This document shows, piece by piece, positions 16,508 to 24,538 of a stretch of 64,000 nucleotides of DNA. Under the pieces are notes generated by a model, which did not search any database, was not told the origin of the DNA, and saw only the letters and a list, made by a program, of their open reading frames with translations. The DNA is from Tenericutes bacterium MO-XQ (GTDB taxonomy: Bacteria > Bacillota_I > Bacilli_A > Acholeplasmatales > Acholeplasmataceae). The translations under genes and the position numbers were made by a program. The stretch is taken from contig CP017948.1 in assembly GCA_002838185.1 (NCBI GenBank), positions 124,001 to 188,000 on the forward strand, written 5' to 3'. The stretch's first letter is position 1, and every line of letters starts with the position of its first letter.

Positions 16508-17251
16508 ATGCAAAATACGATATTTAATAGATATGAACGAAAATATTTATTAACAAAAAAACAAAAAGATGAACTTTATACCTTCTTCAAAACATACCTT
16601 GTTGAAGACCCATATTCAAATGAGGGAGCACATTACACAATTTATAACATTTATTTTGATACACCCGACTTTTCAATTATAAGAAATTCAATTCAAAAGC
16701 CAGTGTATAAGGAAAAACTAAGACTTAGAAGTTATCAAGCTCCACTTGAAAAAGATGACCTAGTATTTTTAGAGATTAAGAAAAAACACCGTGGAAAAAT
16801 CAATAAAAGAAGAGTTACTTTAACCTATCAACAAGCTAGAGATTTCCTCGAACATAACCAAATGCCTAAAGTAACATCTTATATGGATCAACAAATCTTA
16901 AATGAAATCAAATATTTCATAGATGTCCATCAAGCAAAACCTGGTGCATTCATCAAATATGATCGCATTGCGCTGATGTCACCTGATGATCAATTAAGAG
17001 TTACATTTGACCAAGACATTTTATTTAGAAATCAAAATGTATCACTTGATGATATCAAAGGCGAACGAGTATTATCAAATCAAGATTACTGGCTCATGGA
17101 AGTCAAAAGCGAAGACAACTTCCCGTTTTGGTTAGCGAGAAAATTATCAGAATATGAGTTATATAGTCAAAGCTTTTCAAAATATGGAAAAGCATATCAA
17201 AAATTCTTATTAGGAGGAACAACCGATGATTATATCCTTTATCACTATTGA
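16508..17251 (+). CDS. VTC-domain protein (polyphosphate polymerase family)
   Basis: The 247-residue soluble protein matches the VTC catalytic tunnel domain, which in yeast Vtc4 makes polyphosphate from ATP. Key basic and acidic strands are visible: FNRYERKYLLT at the N-terminus, YFDTPDFSII, KEKLRLRSY, VFLEIKKKHRGKINKRR, AFIKYDRIAL and YWLMEVKSE. The alternating Lys/Arg/Glu strand pattern is what lines the tunnel in this family. It has no SPX domain and no membrane segment of its own. The last 26 bases overlap the DUF4956 gene, the usual partner of bacterial VTC proteins. The ATG chosen follows GGAGG by about 11 bases; the longer frame starting at 16451 lacks a site. Confidence 0.88.
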   Translation: MQNTIFNRYERKYLLTKKQKDELYTFFKTYLVEDPYSNEGAHYTIYNIYFDTPDFSIIRNSIQKPVYKEKLRLRSYQAPLEKDDLVFLEIKKKHRGKINKRRVTLTYQQARDFLEHNQMPKVTSYMDQQILNEIKYFIDVHQAKPGAFIKYDRIALMSPDDQLRVTFDQDILFRNQNVSLDDIKGERVLSNQDYWLMEVKSEDNFPFWLARKLSEYELYSQSFSKYGKAYQKFLLGGTTDDYILYHY

Positions 17252-17912
17252 CATACAACCTTTAACATTAACAGGTATCCTTTTGGTTTTAACAACATCA
17301 ACCATTTTAGGAGGATTGATTAGTCTAGTATATGTATTAACGCATAGGAAGACTGTTTATGATCAATCATTTAGTATGACACTATTTTTAATGCCTGTAG
17401 TAATATCAGTTATTGTACTACTTATTTCGGATAATCTAGCAAGAGCATTTAGTTTAGCTGGAGTATTTACATTAGTAAGATTTAGAACTGCTATTGCAGA
17501 CTCAAGAGATATTACTTATATTTTAAGTACAGTGGGTATTGCATTAGCATCAGCTATGGGTCTTATAGGTATAGCAATTATCATTGCTTTATTCATTAGT
17601 GTTCTATTATTTGCACTCCATTTCTTAAGATTAGATAAAGATTCAACCAGTCATTCAAAATTAAAAATCATTATTCCAGAAAATTTAAATTACGCAAATG
17701 CGTTTGATGATGTTTTTAAAACGTATGTCATGAGTTATAAATTACAAAAAGTTAAAACAACAGATTTTGGAACGATGTTTGAACTAACATACCTTGTTAA
17801 GTCTAAACCTGATATTGATCAAAAAGCATTTTTAGATGAATTGCGTGTAAGAAATGGCAATTTATCCATCACTTTAACAAGTGATTATGTATCTGTCGTT
17901 AGTGATTTATAA
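17226..17912 (+). CDS. DUF4956 membrane protein
   Basis: The 228-residue protein has four transmembrane segments in its first 140 residues and a cytosolic C-terminal alpha/beta domain. The DUF4956 core AFSLAGVFTLVRFRTAIADSRDITYILSTVGIALASAMG is complete. The family has no proven function; its genes usually sit beside VTC-domain and CotH genes, which suggests that it anchors the VTC enzyme or moves its product across the membrane. AGGAGG lies 7 bases before the ATG, inside the VTC reading frame, so translation of the two is coupled. No terminator separates it from the GH17 genes downstream. Confidence 0.88.
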   Translation: MIISFITIDIQPLTLTGILLVLTTSTILGGLISLVYVLTHRKTVYDQSFSMTLFLMPVVISVIVLLISDNLARAFSLAGVFTLVRFRTAIADSRDITYILSTVGIALASAMGLIGIAIIIALFISVLLFALHFLRLDKDSTSHSKLKIIIPENLNYANAFDDVFKTYVMSYKLQKVKTTDFGTMFELTYLVKSKPDIDQKAFLDELRVRNGNLSITLTSDYVSVVSDL

Positions 17913-17977
17913 TTTGTAGTTTTAAATACATACCTAAGAAGAAAATATGTTATCATCATTATAAAGGAGTGATTTTC

Positions 17978-18895
17978 ATGTCTAAACCTAAAAATCAAAT
18001 GCGTTACCTTAATGTCAACAGATATCTTCTAAACAGGCAATCTATGATTAGTGAAGATGTATCTGAATTAGAGAAGAAAATGAAAGATATATTGGAAAGT
18101 AAAATCTCAGGGATAAGTTTTAGTCCATATCTAGAAGGACAAGATCCAAGTGTAAAATCTATCATTTCTCACGAGCAAATTGCTGATCGTTTAGAAATCA
18201 TTAGACCTTATACACACTGGGTTCGCACTTTTTCCGCAACCAATGGAAATGAAGAAGTTCCGAGAATTGCTCACGAAAAAGGTATAAAAACACTTGTTGG
18301 AGCTTGGATTGATAGTGATGAAGAAAATAACGAACTTGAAATTAATAACATTATAGAAATCGCTAAAAATGGACATGCAGATTTGATTGCGATTGGTAAT
18401 GAGGTTTTACTTAGAGAAGATCTAGAAGTTGAACAACTGATCGATTATATCAAAAGAGTAAAAGCTGCTGTACCACACATTCCAGTAGGTTATGTTGATG
18501 CTTATTATATGTTTGTGAATTACCCAGAAATTGTTGATGTATGTGATGTGATATTTGCGAACTGTTATCCTTTTTGGGAACATTGTGCACTAGATATATC
18601 TGTTGAGTATATGAAAAAAATGTATGAGCTTGCTGTAAAACATGCAAAAGGTAAACCTGTTGTTATTAGTGAAACTGGATGGCCTACTAAGGGTGAACAA
18701 TACGGTGGTGCTGTACCTTCATACGAAAATGCAATGAGATATTTTATCAATGCCTATGAATGGGCAAACCAAGAAAACATACAGCTATTTTATTTTTCAT
18801 CATTTGATGAAATATGGAAGATGAATCACGAAGGCGAATACGGTGCATACTGGGGTCTTTGGGATAAGGATGGCAAATACAAATTTAAAAAATAA
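17978..18895 (+). CDS. GH17-family beta-1,3-glucanase-like protein, cytosolic
   Basis: The 305-residue protein has the GH17 TIM-barrel pattern. The acid/base Glu is E142 in IAIGNEVLLR and the nucleophile is E232 in VVISETGWPT, both in the family context (GNE and SETGWP). GH17 enzymes cut or transfer beta-1,3-glucans. There is no signal peptide or membrane segment, so it should act in the cytosol, which is unusual for a glucanase and suggests a role in handling an intracellular glycan or lipid-linked sugar. AAAGGAGTGA precedes the ATG; a GTG three codons earlier overlaps that site. It lies 65 bases after DUF4956 with no terminator between. Confidence 0.85.
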   Translation: MSKPKNQMRYLNVNRYLLNRQSMISEDVSELEKKMKDILESKISGISFSPYLEGQDPSVKSIISHEQIADRLEIIRPYTHWVRTFSATNGNEEVPRIAHEKGIKTLVGAWIDSDEENNELEINNIIEIAKNGHADLIAIGNEVLLREDLEVEQLIDYIKRVKAAVPHIPVGYVDAYYMFVNYPEIVDVCDVIFANCYPFWEHCALDISVEYMKKMYELAVKHAKGKPVVISETGWPTKGEQYGGAVPSYENAMRYFINAYEWANQENIQLFYFSSFDEIWKMNHEGEYGAYWGLWDKDGKYKFKK

Positions 18896-18916
18896 AGGAC
18901 AAGAGGGATTTACACG

Positions 18917-19828
18917 ATGAGTATTACTTATGGAAAAGCAATATGTTATTCAGGGTATAGAGAAGGACAAAATCCTATGGCAAAGCTATATCCTAGTAAA
19001 GAAGAAATCTATGAAGATTTAAAAATACTAGAAAAAGACTTTGATTTTATACGTATGTATGATGCGTCTATATATACATTAAAAACACTAGAAGTTATCA
19101 AAGAAAAAAAACTAAATCTAAAAGTTATGATTACCATGAATCTACTAGGTGAAATAAGCAATCATCAATGTAGTTGGGGTGGCACATACACAGTTTCAGA
19201 GATTGCTCAAAATATTTTAAACAATCAAACTGAATTAGAAAAAACAATAGAATATGCAAATCTTTTTCCAGATATTGTTTTAGCAGTATCTGCAGGAAAT
19301 GAAAGTATTCCAGAATGGAATGAAAATTTAGTGAGTCCAAGTCGTGTATTATATTTTGTAAAAGAGTTAAAAAGACGTACGCAAGTTCCTGTAACTTATT
19401 GTGATAATGTTCATTATTGGAATCATGAACTAAAAGAAGTAGCGAACGAAGTTGATTTTATCAGTATTCACTTATATCCTGTTTGGGAAGGTAAGAATGT
19501 TCCAGAAGCAATCGATCAAACCATTGATGGTTATGAATATGTTAAAAAATTGTATCCAAAAAAACAAGTGATAATCACAGAAACAGGTTGGCCTACAACT
19601 TCAAATAATCATCAGATTAATCCACATGTTGCAAATGAGCACAACCAAAAAGTGTTTAATTCTGTGATCGATCAGTGGTCAGAAAAAAACAAAGTTACAT
19701 GTTTTTTCTTTGAAGCATTTGATGAAACTTGGAAAGGATCAAATGATCCATTAGAACCTGAAAAACATTGGGGATTTTACAAGGTTGATCGTAAACCTAA
19801 ACTCATTAAAAATGCAGTTAACGTATAA
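18917..19828 (+). CDS. Second GH17-family protein, cytosolic
   Basis: This 303-residue protein is a distant paralogue of the preceding gene. E129 in VSAGNESIPEW and E222 in VIITETGWPT are the predicted acid/base and nucleophile. It opens SITYGKAICYSGYREGQNP, where the first barrel strand should be, and it has no signal peptide. The two GH17 proteins differ strongly outside the active-site strands, so they probably act on different bonds or as donor and acceptor partners rather than being a recent duplication. It is 21 bases after the first GH17 gene, behind an AGAGGG-like site, and is followed by a terminator. Confidence 0.85.
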   Translation: MSITYGKAICYSGYREGQNPMAKLYPSKEEIYEDLKILEKDFDFIRMYDASIYTLKTLEVIKEKKLNLKVMITMNLLGEISNHQCSWGGTYTVSEIAQNILNNQTELEKTIEYANLFPDIVLAVSAGNESIPEWNENLVSPSRVLYFVKELKRRTQVPVTYCDNVHYWNHELKEVANEVDFISIHLYPVWEGKNVPEAIDQTIDGYEYVKKLYPKKQVIITETGWPTTSNNHQINPHVANEHNQKVFNSVIDQWSEKNKVTCFFFEAFDETWKGSNDPLEPEKHWGFYKVDRKPKLIKNAVNV

Positions 19829-19845
19829 TCAATAAATGTATGAGA

Positions 19846-19872
19846 AGTAGCAGTCGTGTGCTACTTTTTTTT
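19846..19872 (+). terminator. Terminator of the VTC/DUF4956/GH17 operon
   Basis: AGTAGCA pairs with TGCTACT around a 6-nt loop, followed by a run of T. Confidence 0.88.
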
Positions 19873-20009
19873 CTGATTTATTCTTAAAAATCAATCTTTT
19901 CTTACATATATCTTACATATCAATTTCATGTATATAATACCAAGGTTTTATATGCTATAATAAAAAACACACAATGAAAGCATTTTGAAATAAAAAACGG
20001 GGTGTTTAT

Positions 20010-21545
20010 ATGCAAGTCTTTTTCGAAATTGTTCTTTTAATTACAGCATTTTTATCCGTTATTCCAGCAATAAAGATTTTTAAAAATAGAAGAGATAAAA
20101 AATACACATGTCTAAAAGTCTTGATATTTTCCACATTCTTTTGGACACTGCTAATCTTATTAGAAAGAATATCATCAAGCCAATTTTTAATCTATTATGC
20201 TGGTATGATGAGATATCCATTAAAATTACTTTTTGCATCTTTGATGTTATGTACAATTTTTCAATATGTTGAGTATCAGTTTCCTAAGTTGCTTAAAGGT
20301 GTATTGTTTATTTTTGTTATAGTTGATTTCACAATTGCATTAACAAACACTCAAACATTATTGTTCTTAAATTTAGAAGTTAATCAGTTATCTTCATTTA
20401 ATGATCTATATCAAGCACAAAATGGTAGTTTATTTATATATCATCTGATACTGAGTTATGTGATAGCTGTATTAGCAATTGTTTTATTATTTATCTTTTT
20501 GACAAAACAAAAAGGTGTTCGTCAATATAAAGAAATCACACGGACTTTAGCTTTAAGTACAGCTGCTGTTTTAGTGATAAATTTATTACAACACATGATA
20601 TATATCGTCAATATTGATTTGACATACGTTTCATTAGTATTGTTTGCCTATATGCTTTATGATGTCATATATAAAAAAGATATGATATTCAATCTAAGAA
20701 CATCTGGTAGAAGCGAAATACTCGCAAATATGCGAGAGATGTATGTATTAACTGATCATGAGAAATCGATTGTTGAAGTGAGCCCATTATTGCTAGATAA
20801 ATACAATCTTAGTTTTGAAGAAGTTGTTGGTAAACCATTTAATTTTGTTGTAGAAAAACTAAAAGATAAAGTTACATTGTATAGTGAGTATGATATGACC
20901 GAAGACGATTATCAATACAAAGATCACTATCACTTAAGAGAAAAAGATTTCAAACTTAAAGGGATGAACGAGTCTGGGCATATGATTTTATTATATGATG
21001 AAACTCAAGTTTATCATTTACTAAGAGAACTTAACCATTTAAGCAACTATGATGCGATGACCGGTTTAAATAATAGAAATTATATTGAACATAAAATCAG
21101 TGAAATCAAAATATTGGATGGGTTAAGCATCTTCTCGATTGACATTAATGGGTTAAAGATAAACAACGATTATCTAGGGCATGAAAGAGGAGACTATTTG
21201 CTTAAATCTTTAGCAAAACATCTAAAGACAGTTTTTAAAAATTTAAAAGATAAAGAAATCGCTAGAATCGGCGGTGATGAGTTCATCGTTATGGTTAAAG
21301 GTTTAAAAGAAAGTGAATTAAAGCAAAAACAAAAAGAATTACTTGAAATTTGTAACAATAAAGATATTATGGAACGTATTAGTATATCTGTAGGTTATGC
21401 GTCTACTTCAGAAGATGATGCTAGTATATATCAGATCATTCAAAAAGCGGATATACTGATGTATCAAATGAAAGATAAAGTATCTAAACTATATCAACAA
21501 GAAATGATAGCATACATCAAACTTCAAGATAAGTTTATGAGATAA
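20010..21545 (+). CDS. Membrane-bound diguanylate cyclase (7TM-PAS-GGDEF)
   Basis: The 511-residue protein has about seven transmembrane segments (residues 1-220) resembling the N-terminal region of 7TM histidine-kinase sensors, then a PAS-like domain (about 240-335), then a GGDEF domain. The domain opens NYDAMTGLNNRNYIEHK, has FSIDINGLKINNDYLGHERGD, and carries an intact GGDEF at residues 421-425 (ARIGGDEFIVM). It should make cyclic di-GMP from two GTP at the membrane. No RxxD inhibitory site lies five residues before GGDEF, so product feedback is probably absent. TATAAT boxes lie at 19933-19938 and 19956-19961. It follows the terminator of the GH17 operon. Confidence 0.9.
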   Translation: MQVFFEIVLLITAFLSVIPAIKIFKNRRDKKYTCLKVLIFSTFFWTLLILLERISSSQFLIYYAGMMRYPLKLLFASLMLCTIFQYVEYQFPKLLKGVLFIFVIVDFTIALTNTQTLLFLNLEVNQLSSFNDLYQAQNGSLFIYHLILSYVIAVLAIVLLFIFLTKQKGVRQYKEITRTLALSTAAVLVINLLQHMIYIVNIDLTYVSLVLFAYMLYDVIYKKDMIFNLRTSGRSEILANMREMYVLTDHEKSIVEVSPLLLDKYNLSFEEVVGKPFNFVVEKLKDKVTLYSEYDMTEDDYQYKDHYHLREKDFKLKGMNESGHMILLYDETQVYHLLRELNHLSNYDAMTGLNNRNYIEHKISEIKILDGLSIFSIDINGLKINNDYLGHERGDYLLKSLAKHLKTVFKNLKDKEIARIGGDEFIVMVKGLKESELKQKQKELLEICNNKDIMERISISVGYASTSEDDASIYQIIQKADILMYQMKDKVSKLYQQEMIAYIKLQDKFMR

Positions 21546-21556
21546 TGAAAATATAG

Positions 21557-21588
21557 AAATACTTAGCACATGAGTGCTAAGTATTTTT
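21557..21588 (+). terminator. Terminator after the GGDEF gene
   Basis: A perfect 13-bp stem (AAATACTTAGCAC / GTGCTAAGTATTT) with a 4-nt loop is followed by T. Confidence 0.92.
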
Positions 21589-21728
21589 TATATTTAAATC
21601 CGCGTATTCAAAAAGAACATTAAATTTAAGTGTTTCATGTATAATAAGAACAATACTTAATAAAGTATAAGCAAACGAAGAAAGGAAGTTATACTTAGAA
21701 ATATTGATTTATAAGTATACATAAAGAT

Positions 21729-22382
21729 ATGAAACTAGCAATTTACGATTTTGATGGCACATATGTCGATGTTCAAACTGTTCCATTTTTATTTAAACTA
21801 TGGAAAGAACAAAACAAAGATCCATATATTTTTAAAAAATTATATAGAAGATTAATGGGTTGGTATATTTTACACAAACTGAAATTGAAATGGGATCATG
21901 AAACATTTAGAAAAAACGCCATGGCTTTAACGATCGATTTATTGCATAGTTTAAATCAAGAAGATAGGGATAAATTTTTAAATAATCTTTATTTAAAAAT
22001 GCAAGCACACATCAATCAAGATTTAAAAGAACAACTTAAAAAAGATAAAGATGCTGGTTATCATACAGTATTACTAAGTGGTAGTTTCGATATTATGCTT
22101 ACACCGTTTCTAAAAGAAGGTTTTGATGATGTGATAGGCACCATATCAAAAAAAGATGGGGAGTTACTATCTTATGAGACAGTAGAGATTATTATTAGAG
22201 ATAAAAAAATCGAAGCGATTAAAAACAAATATCCAAAAGCTGATTTATCAAAATCAAAAGCATATGCAGACTCATATTATGATTTACCATTATTGAGAGC
22301 CGTCAAGGATGGATATGCTTATCATCCAGATAAAAGATTAAAAAAATATATTAAAATATATGAACTAAAAGAAATGTCATAA
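21729..22382 (+). CDS. HAD-superfamily phosphatase (subfamily IB)
   Basis: The 217-residue soluble protein has the HAD motifs in order: DFDGT at residues 7-11 with the nucleophile Asp and acid/base Asp, LLSGSFD near residue 117 (motif II Ser), a conserved Lys in the KAYADSYYDLPLL region (motif III/IV, with the metal-binding DS..D). A helical cap of about 90 residues (WKEQNKDPYIF to NQDLKEQL) marks subfamily IB, which includes phosphoserine phosphatase and lysophosphatidate-type phosphatases. The substrate is not predictable. No good ribosome binding site is seen directly upstream. A terminator overlaps its stop codon. Confidence 0.85.
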   Translation: MKLAIYDFDGTYVDVQTVPFLFKLWKEQNKDPYIFKKLYRRLMGWYILHKLKLKWDHETFRKNAMALTIDLLHSLNQEDRDKFLNNLYLKMQAHINQDLKEQLKKDKDAGYHTVLLSGSFDIMLTPFLKEGFDDVIGTISKKDGELLSYETVEIIIRDKKIEAIKNKYPKADLSKSKAYADSYYDLPLLRAVKDGYAYHPDKRLKKYIKIYELKEMS

Positions 22383-22394
22383 CGACATTTTTTT
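22372..22394 (+). terminator. Terminator overlapping the HAD stop codon
   Basis: AAATGTC pairs with GACATTT around ATAAC, which contains the stop codon, followed by a T run. Confidence 0.75.
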
Positions 22395-22442
22395 TATTTT
22401 TCTAAAACCTGGAAGTATAATAACATTAAAGGAGTTGTTGTT

Positions 22443-23444
22443 ATGCATATAGGATCAAAGATAAAAGAGATATGTATTTCAAATGATTATAACGGGGCTG
22501 TTTTTGTTGCGGATCGTGAAAAAACATTATTTCATGAGTATTTTGGCTACAAAAATATAGAAAACAAAAAACCTTTTGAAATAAATAATAAATTTAGAAT
22601 TGGTTCAATCACTAAACAATTTACTGCATGCGCTATACTGTTGCTAGTTCAAAAAAGACTTTGTAAGTTATCAGATGCTATTGATAAATATATAGATGAT
22701 GTTCCGTACACCAAAACCATAACGATTCATCACTTATTATCTAATAGTTCAGGTATACCTAATTTTCCGTTTGATCAAAACTATGATGATTTCCTAAAAA
22801 AGTCTAATTTCCATGAACTCATGATTAGACATGTTATATTCAAAAATGAATTACATTTCAAACCTGGAAGTCAGTTTGAGTATTCTTCAAGTGGTTATCT
22901 ATTGTTAACATATATCATTGAAAAAATTTCAGGAATGACATATGAAGAGTTTCTAAAAAAACATATATTTAAACCACTTCAGATGAATCAAAGTGGTTTT
23001 TGTCATCATGAACATTTCGATCCTGCATTTGTCTCTCTTTATGATATGAAAGATGAAAAGATAGTTGAAGCACAAAAAATAGATATGAAAATAGCAAGCG
23101 GAGGTGGTGGACTATATAGTACGATAAGCGATCTATATGCTTGGCAAAAAGCACTATTAAATTATCAAATTTTAAATAAAGAACTAACAGAACAAATGAT
23201 GAGTATTCAAACCCCAATAACGAAAACTGGTGGATATGGATATGGTTTTATTATTGATCATATCATTGAAAATGATCAACCCTATGAGATGATCTATCAT
23301 CCGGGAAACGGACCAGGTGTTTTTGCTCAAAACACGATGATTAATAGGAAATATCATTTAATCATGCTAAGCAATATCAACGATAAAACTAGATTTAGAA
23401 AAACATATAATGAAGTTCTAGACATAATAATAAATGAATTTTAG
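22443..23444 (+). CDS. Class C beta-lactamase-fold serine hydrolase
   Basis: The 333-residue protein has the penicillin-binding protein/beta-lactamase class C motifs: SITKQF (SxxK, catalytic Ser and Lys) near residue 59, YSSSGY (YxS/N) near 150, and HPGNGPG (HxG) near 280. The family includes D-amino-acid peptidases, esterases and lactamases, so the substrate is open. There is no signal peptide, so it is predicted to be cytosolic and more likely an esterase or peptidase than a cell-wall enzyme or a resistance factor. AAAGGAG lies 8 bases before the ATG. It is a single-gene unit ahead of the lysine riboswitch. Confidence 0.85.
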   Translation: MHIGSKIKEICISNDYNGAVFVADREKTLFHEYFGYKNIENKKPFEINNKFRIGSITKQFTACAILLLVQKRLCKLSDAIDKYIDDVPYTKTITIHHLLSNSSGIPNFPFDQNYDDFLKKSNFHELMIRHVIFKNELHFKPGSQFEYSSSGYLLLTYIIEKISGMTYEEFLKKHIFKPLQMNQSGFCHHEHFDPAFVSLYDMKDEKIVEAQKIDMKIASGGGGLYSTISDLYAWQKALLNYQILNKELTEQMMSIQTPITKTGGYGYGFIIDHIIENDQPYEMIYHPGNGPGVFAQNTMINRKYHLIMLSNINDKTRFRKTYNEVLDIIINEF

Positions 23445-23484
23445 AAGCAATTTAACAATTCTTATAAAATATTTAAGTTAGCCA

Positions 23485-23514
23485 TTGACAGCGCTTTCAT
23501 CTTTAGTTTATAAT
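23485..23514 (+). promoter_or_regulatory. Promoter of the lysine-fermentation operon
   Basis: TTGACA (23485-23490) and TATAAT (23509-23514) match the consensus exactly and are 18 bases apart. Transcription would begin near 23521, at the 5' edge of the lysine riboswitch. Confidence 0.88.
23486..23499. promoter_or_regulatory. cre-like operator over the lysine-operon promoter
   Basis: TGACAGCGCTTTCA matches 11 of the 12 fixed positions of the Gram-positive catabolite-responsive element TGWAANCGNTNWCA. It overlaps the -35 box, a position that would repress. Confidence 0.6.
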
Positions 23515-23520
23515 GGATTT

Positions 23521-23690
23521 GGGAGATACAGAGGCGCAATTTATTGGTAACTTAAAAGTGATAAGAATTTGATCGTTCGATATTTTTAAGCGAATGAGTA
23601 AATTGCCGAAAATTTAATGAGGATCAAATCATTAGATTTGGTAAGCGAGGGTACACTTAGCTTACTGCCATTTTTTGATGGAGAGCTGTG
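23521..23690 (+). promoter_or_regulatory. Lysine riboswitch (L box) aptamer, predicted ON switch
   Basis: The segment folds as the lysine aptamer. P1 is ACAG (23528-23531) with CTGT (23686-23689). The conserved AGAGGCGC core follows. P2 is GCAATTTA (23536-23543) with TAAATTGC (23599-23606), directly before the conserved GCCGAA. A hairpin spans 23610-23639, a GTAAGC/GCTTAC hairpin spans 23641-23665, and CCAT/ATGG closes 23668-23681 before the conserved GGAGAGCTGT, which corresponds to GGAGGGCTAT in Bacillus subtilis lysC. The terminator arm at 23681-23688 is part of the aptamer's 3' strand, so ligand-bound aptamer and terminator cannot coexist. Lysine should therefore allow transcription, which fits the lysine-degradation genes downstream. 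Confidence 0.93.
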
Positions 23691-23714
23691 GCATGCAGTT
23701 CTCTTTTTATTTTT
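23680..23714 (+). terminator. Riboswitch-controlled terminator
   Basis: GAGAGCTG (23681-23688) pairs with CAGTTCTC (23696-23703) around a 7-nt loop, followed by TTTTTATTTTT. Its 5' arm is shared with riboswitch P1. Confidence 0.9.
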
Positions 23715-23730
23715 CTAAAGGAGGATATAT

Positions 23731-24141
23731 ATGATAAGAAACATGAATATAGGAGACTCAAGATCCTATGAAAGAACCATTTCCAAAGCTGACGTTTTAG
23801 CATTTGGGACACTAACAAAAGACATGAATAAAGCACATTTTGATGAGGCGTATACACAAACGACGATTTTTAAAAAACCAATCATTCATGGAATGCTTTT
23901 AGGTTCATTGTTTTCAAAGGTGTTTGGATTGGATTATCCAGGGGAAGGCACAATCTATTGTTCTCAATCACTTAAGTTTTTAAAACCTGCGTATCCAGAT
24001 GAACCTTTAACAGTGAAAGTAACAGTTAAAGACATCATACTAGATAAAAACAGAGTGATTTTTACAACAGAAATATTTAATAAACAAGAAGAACTTATAC
24101 TTACTGGTGAAGCTATGCTGATGCCAAGAAAAGAAAGTTAA
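23731..24141 (+). CDS. MaoC-like hot-dog hydratase
   Basis: The 136-residue protein is a MaoC-type (R)-specific enoyl-CoA hydratase by pattern: [52 protein letters not shown] contains the Asp/His catalytic pair in the DxNxxHxD-like and HGM contexts. It is the first gene under the lysine riboswitch. Lysine fermentation ends in crotonyl-CoA, and a MaoC enzyme could interconvert crotonyl-CoA and (R)-3-hydroxybutyryl-CoA, so it may pull off or recycle the end product; this role is inferred. AAAGGAGG lies 8 bases before the ATG. It overlaps the long reading frame of kal at its stop, but not the chosen kal start. Confidence 0.82.
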   Translation: MIRNMNIGDSRSYERTISKADVLAFGTLTKDMNKAHFDEAYTQTTIFKKPIIHGMLLGSLFSKVFGLDYPGEGTIYCSQSLKFLKPAYPDEPLTVKVTVKDIILDKNRVIFTTEIFNKQEELILTGEAMLMPRKES

Positions 24142-24152
24142 TGGAGGATATG

Positions 24153-24536
24153 ATGAAAAAAGTTGTTCACAGATTAAGACTTAGTGCACATGATGCACAT
24201 TACGGTGGGGGATTAGTTGATGGTGCTAAAGTATTAGCCTTATTTGGTGATGTTGCTACTGAACTATTAATCATTAACGATGGAGATGAAGGTTTATTTA
24301 GAGCATATGATAGTGTTGAGTTTTTAGCACCACTTTATGCTGGAGATTTCATTGAAGTAGAAGCAACCCTAACTGCTATAGGAAACACATCTAGAAAGAT
24401 GGAGTTTTCTTGTTATAAAGTCATTCAAGCAAGACCGGATATTAACCCTAGTGCAGCAGATGTATTAGAAGAAAAAATACTAACAACTAAAGCTTCTGGA
24501 ACTTGTGTAGTTCCTAAAGATAAACAAAGAGTATAA
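24153..24536 (+). CDS. kal: 3-Aminobutyryl-CoA ammonia-lyase
   Basis: Kal releases ammonia from L-3-aminobutyryl-CoA to give crotonyl-CoA, the last dedicated step of lysine fermentation. The 127-residue hot-dog protein opens [38 protein letters not shown], characteristic of the family, and has [30 protein letters not shown] in the middle. It lies between the MaoC-like gene and kce, as expected for this pathway. The start follows GGAGG by 5 bases; an ATG one codon earlier is too close. Cytosolic. Confidence 0.88.
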   Translation: MKKVVHRLRLSAHDAHYGGGLVDGAKVLALFGDVATELLIINDGDEGLFRAYDSVEFLAPLYAGDFIEVEATLTAIGNTSRKMEFSCYKVIQARPDINPSAADVLEEKILTTKASGTCVVPKDKQRV

Positions 24537-24538
24537 CT

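Noticed and set aside
22443-23444. Beta-lactamase resistance gene
   Set aside because: The class C motifs fit a broad serine-hydrolase family; there is no signal peptide and no resistance context.
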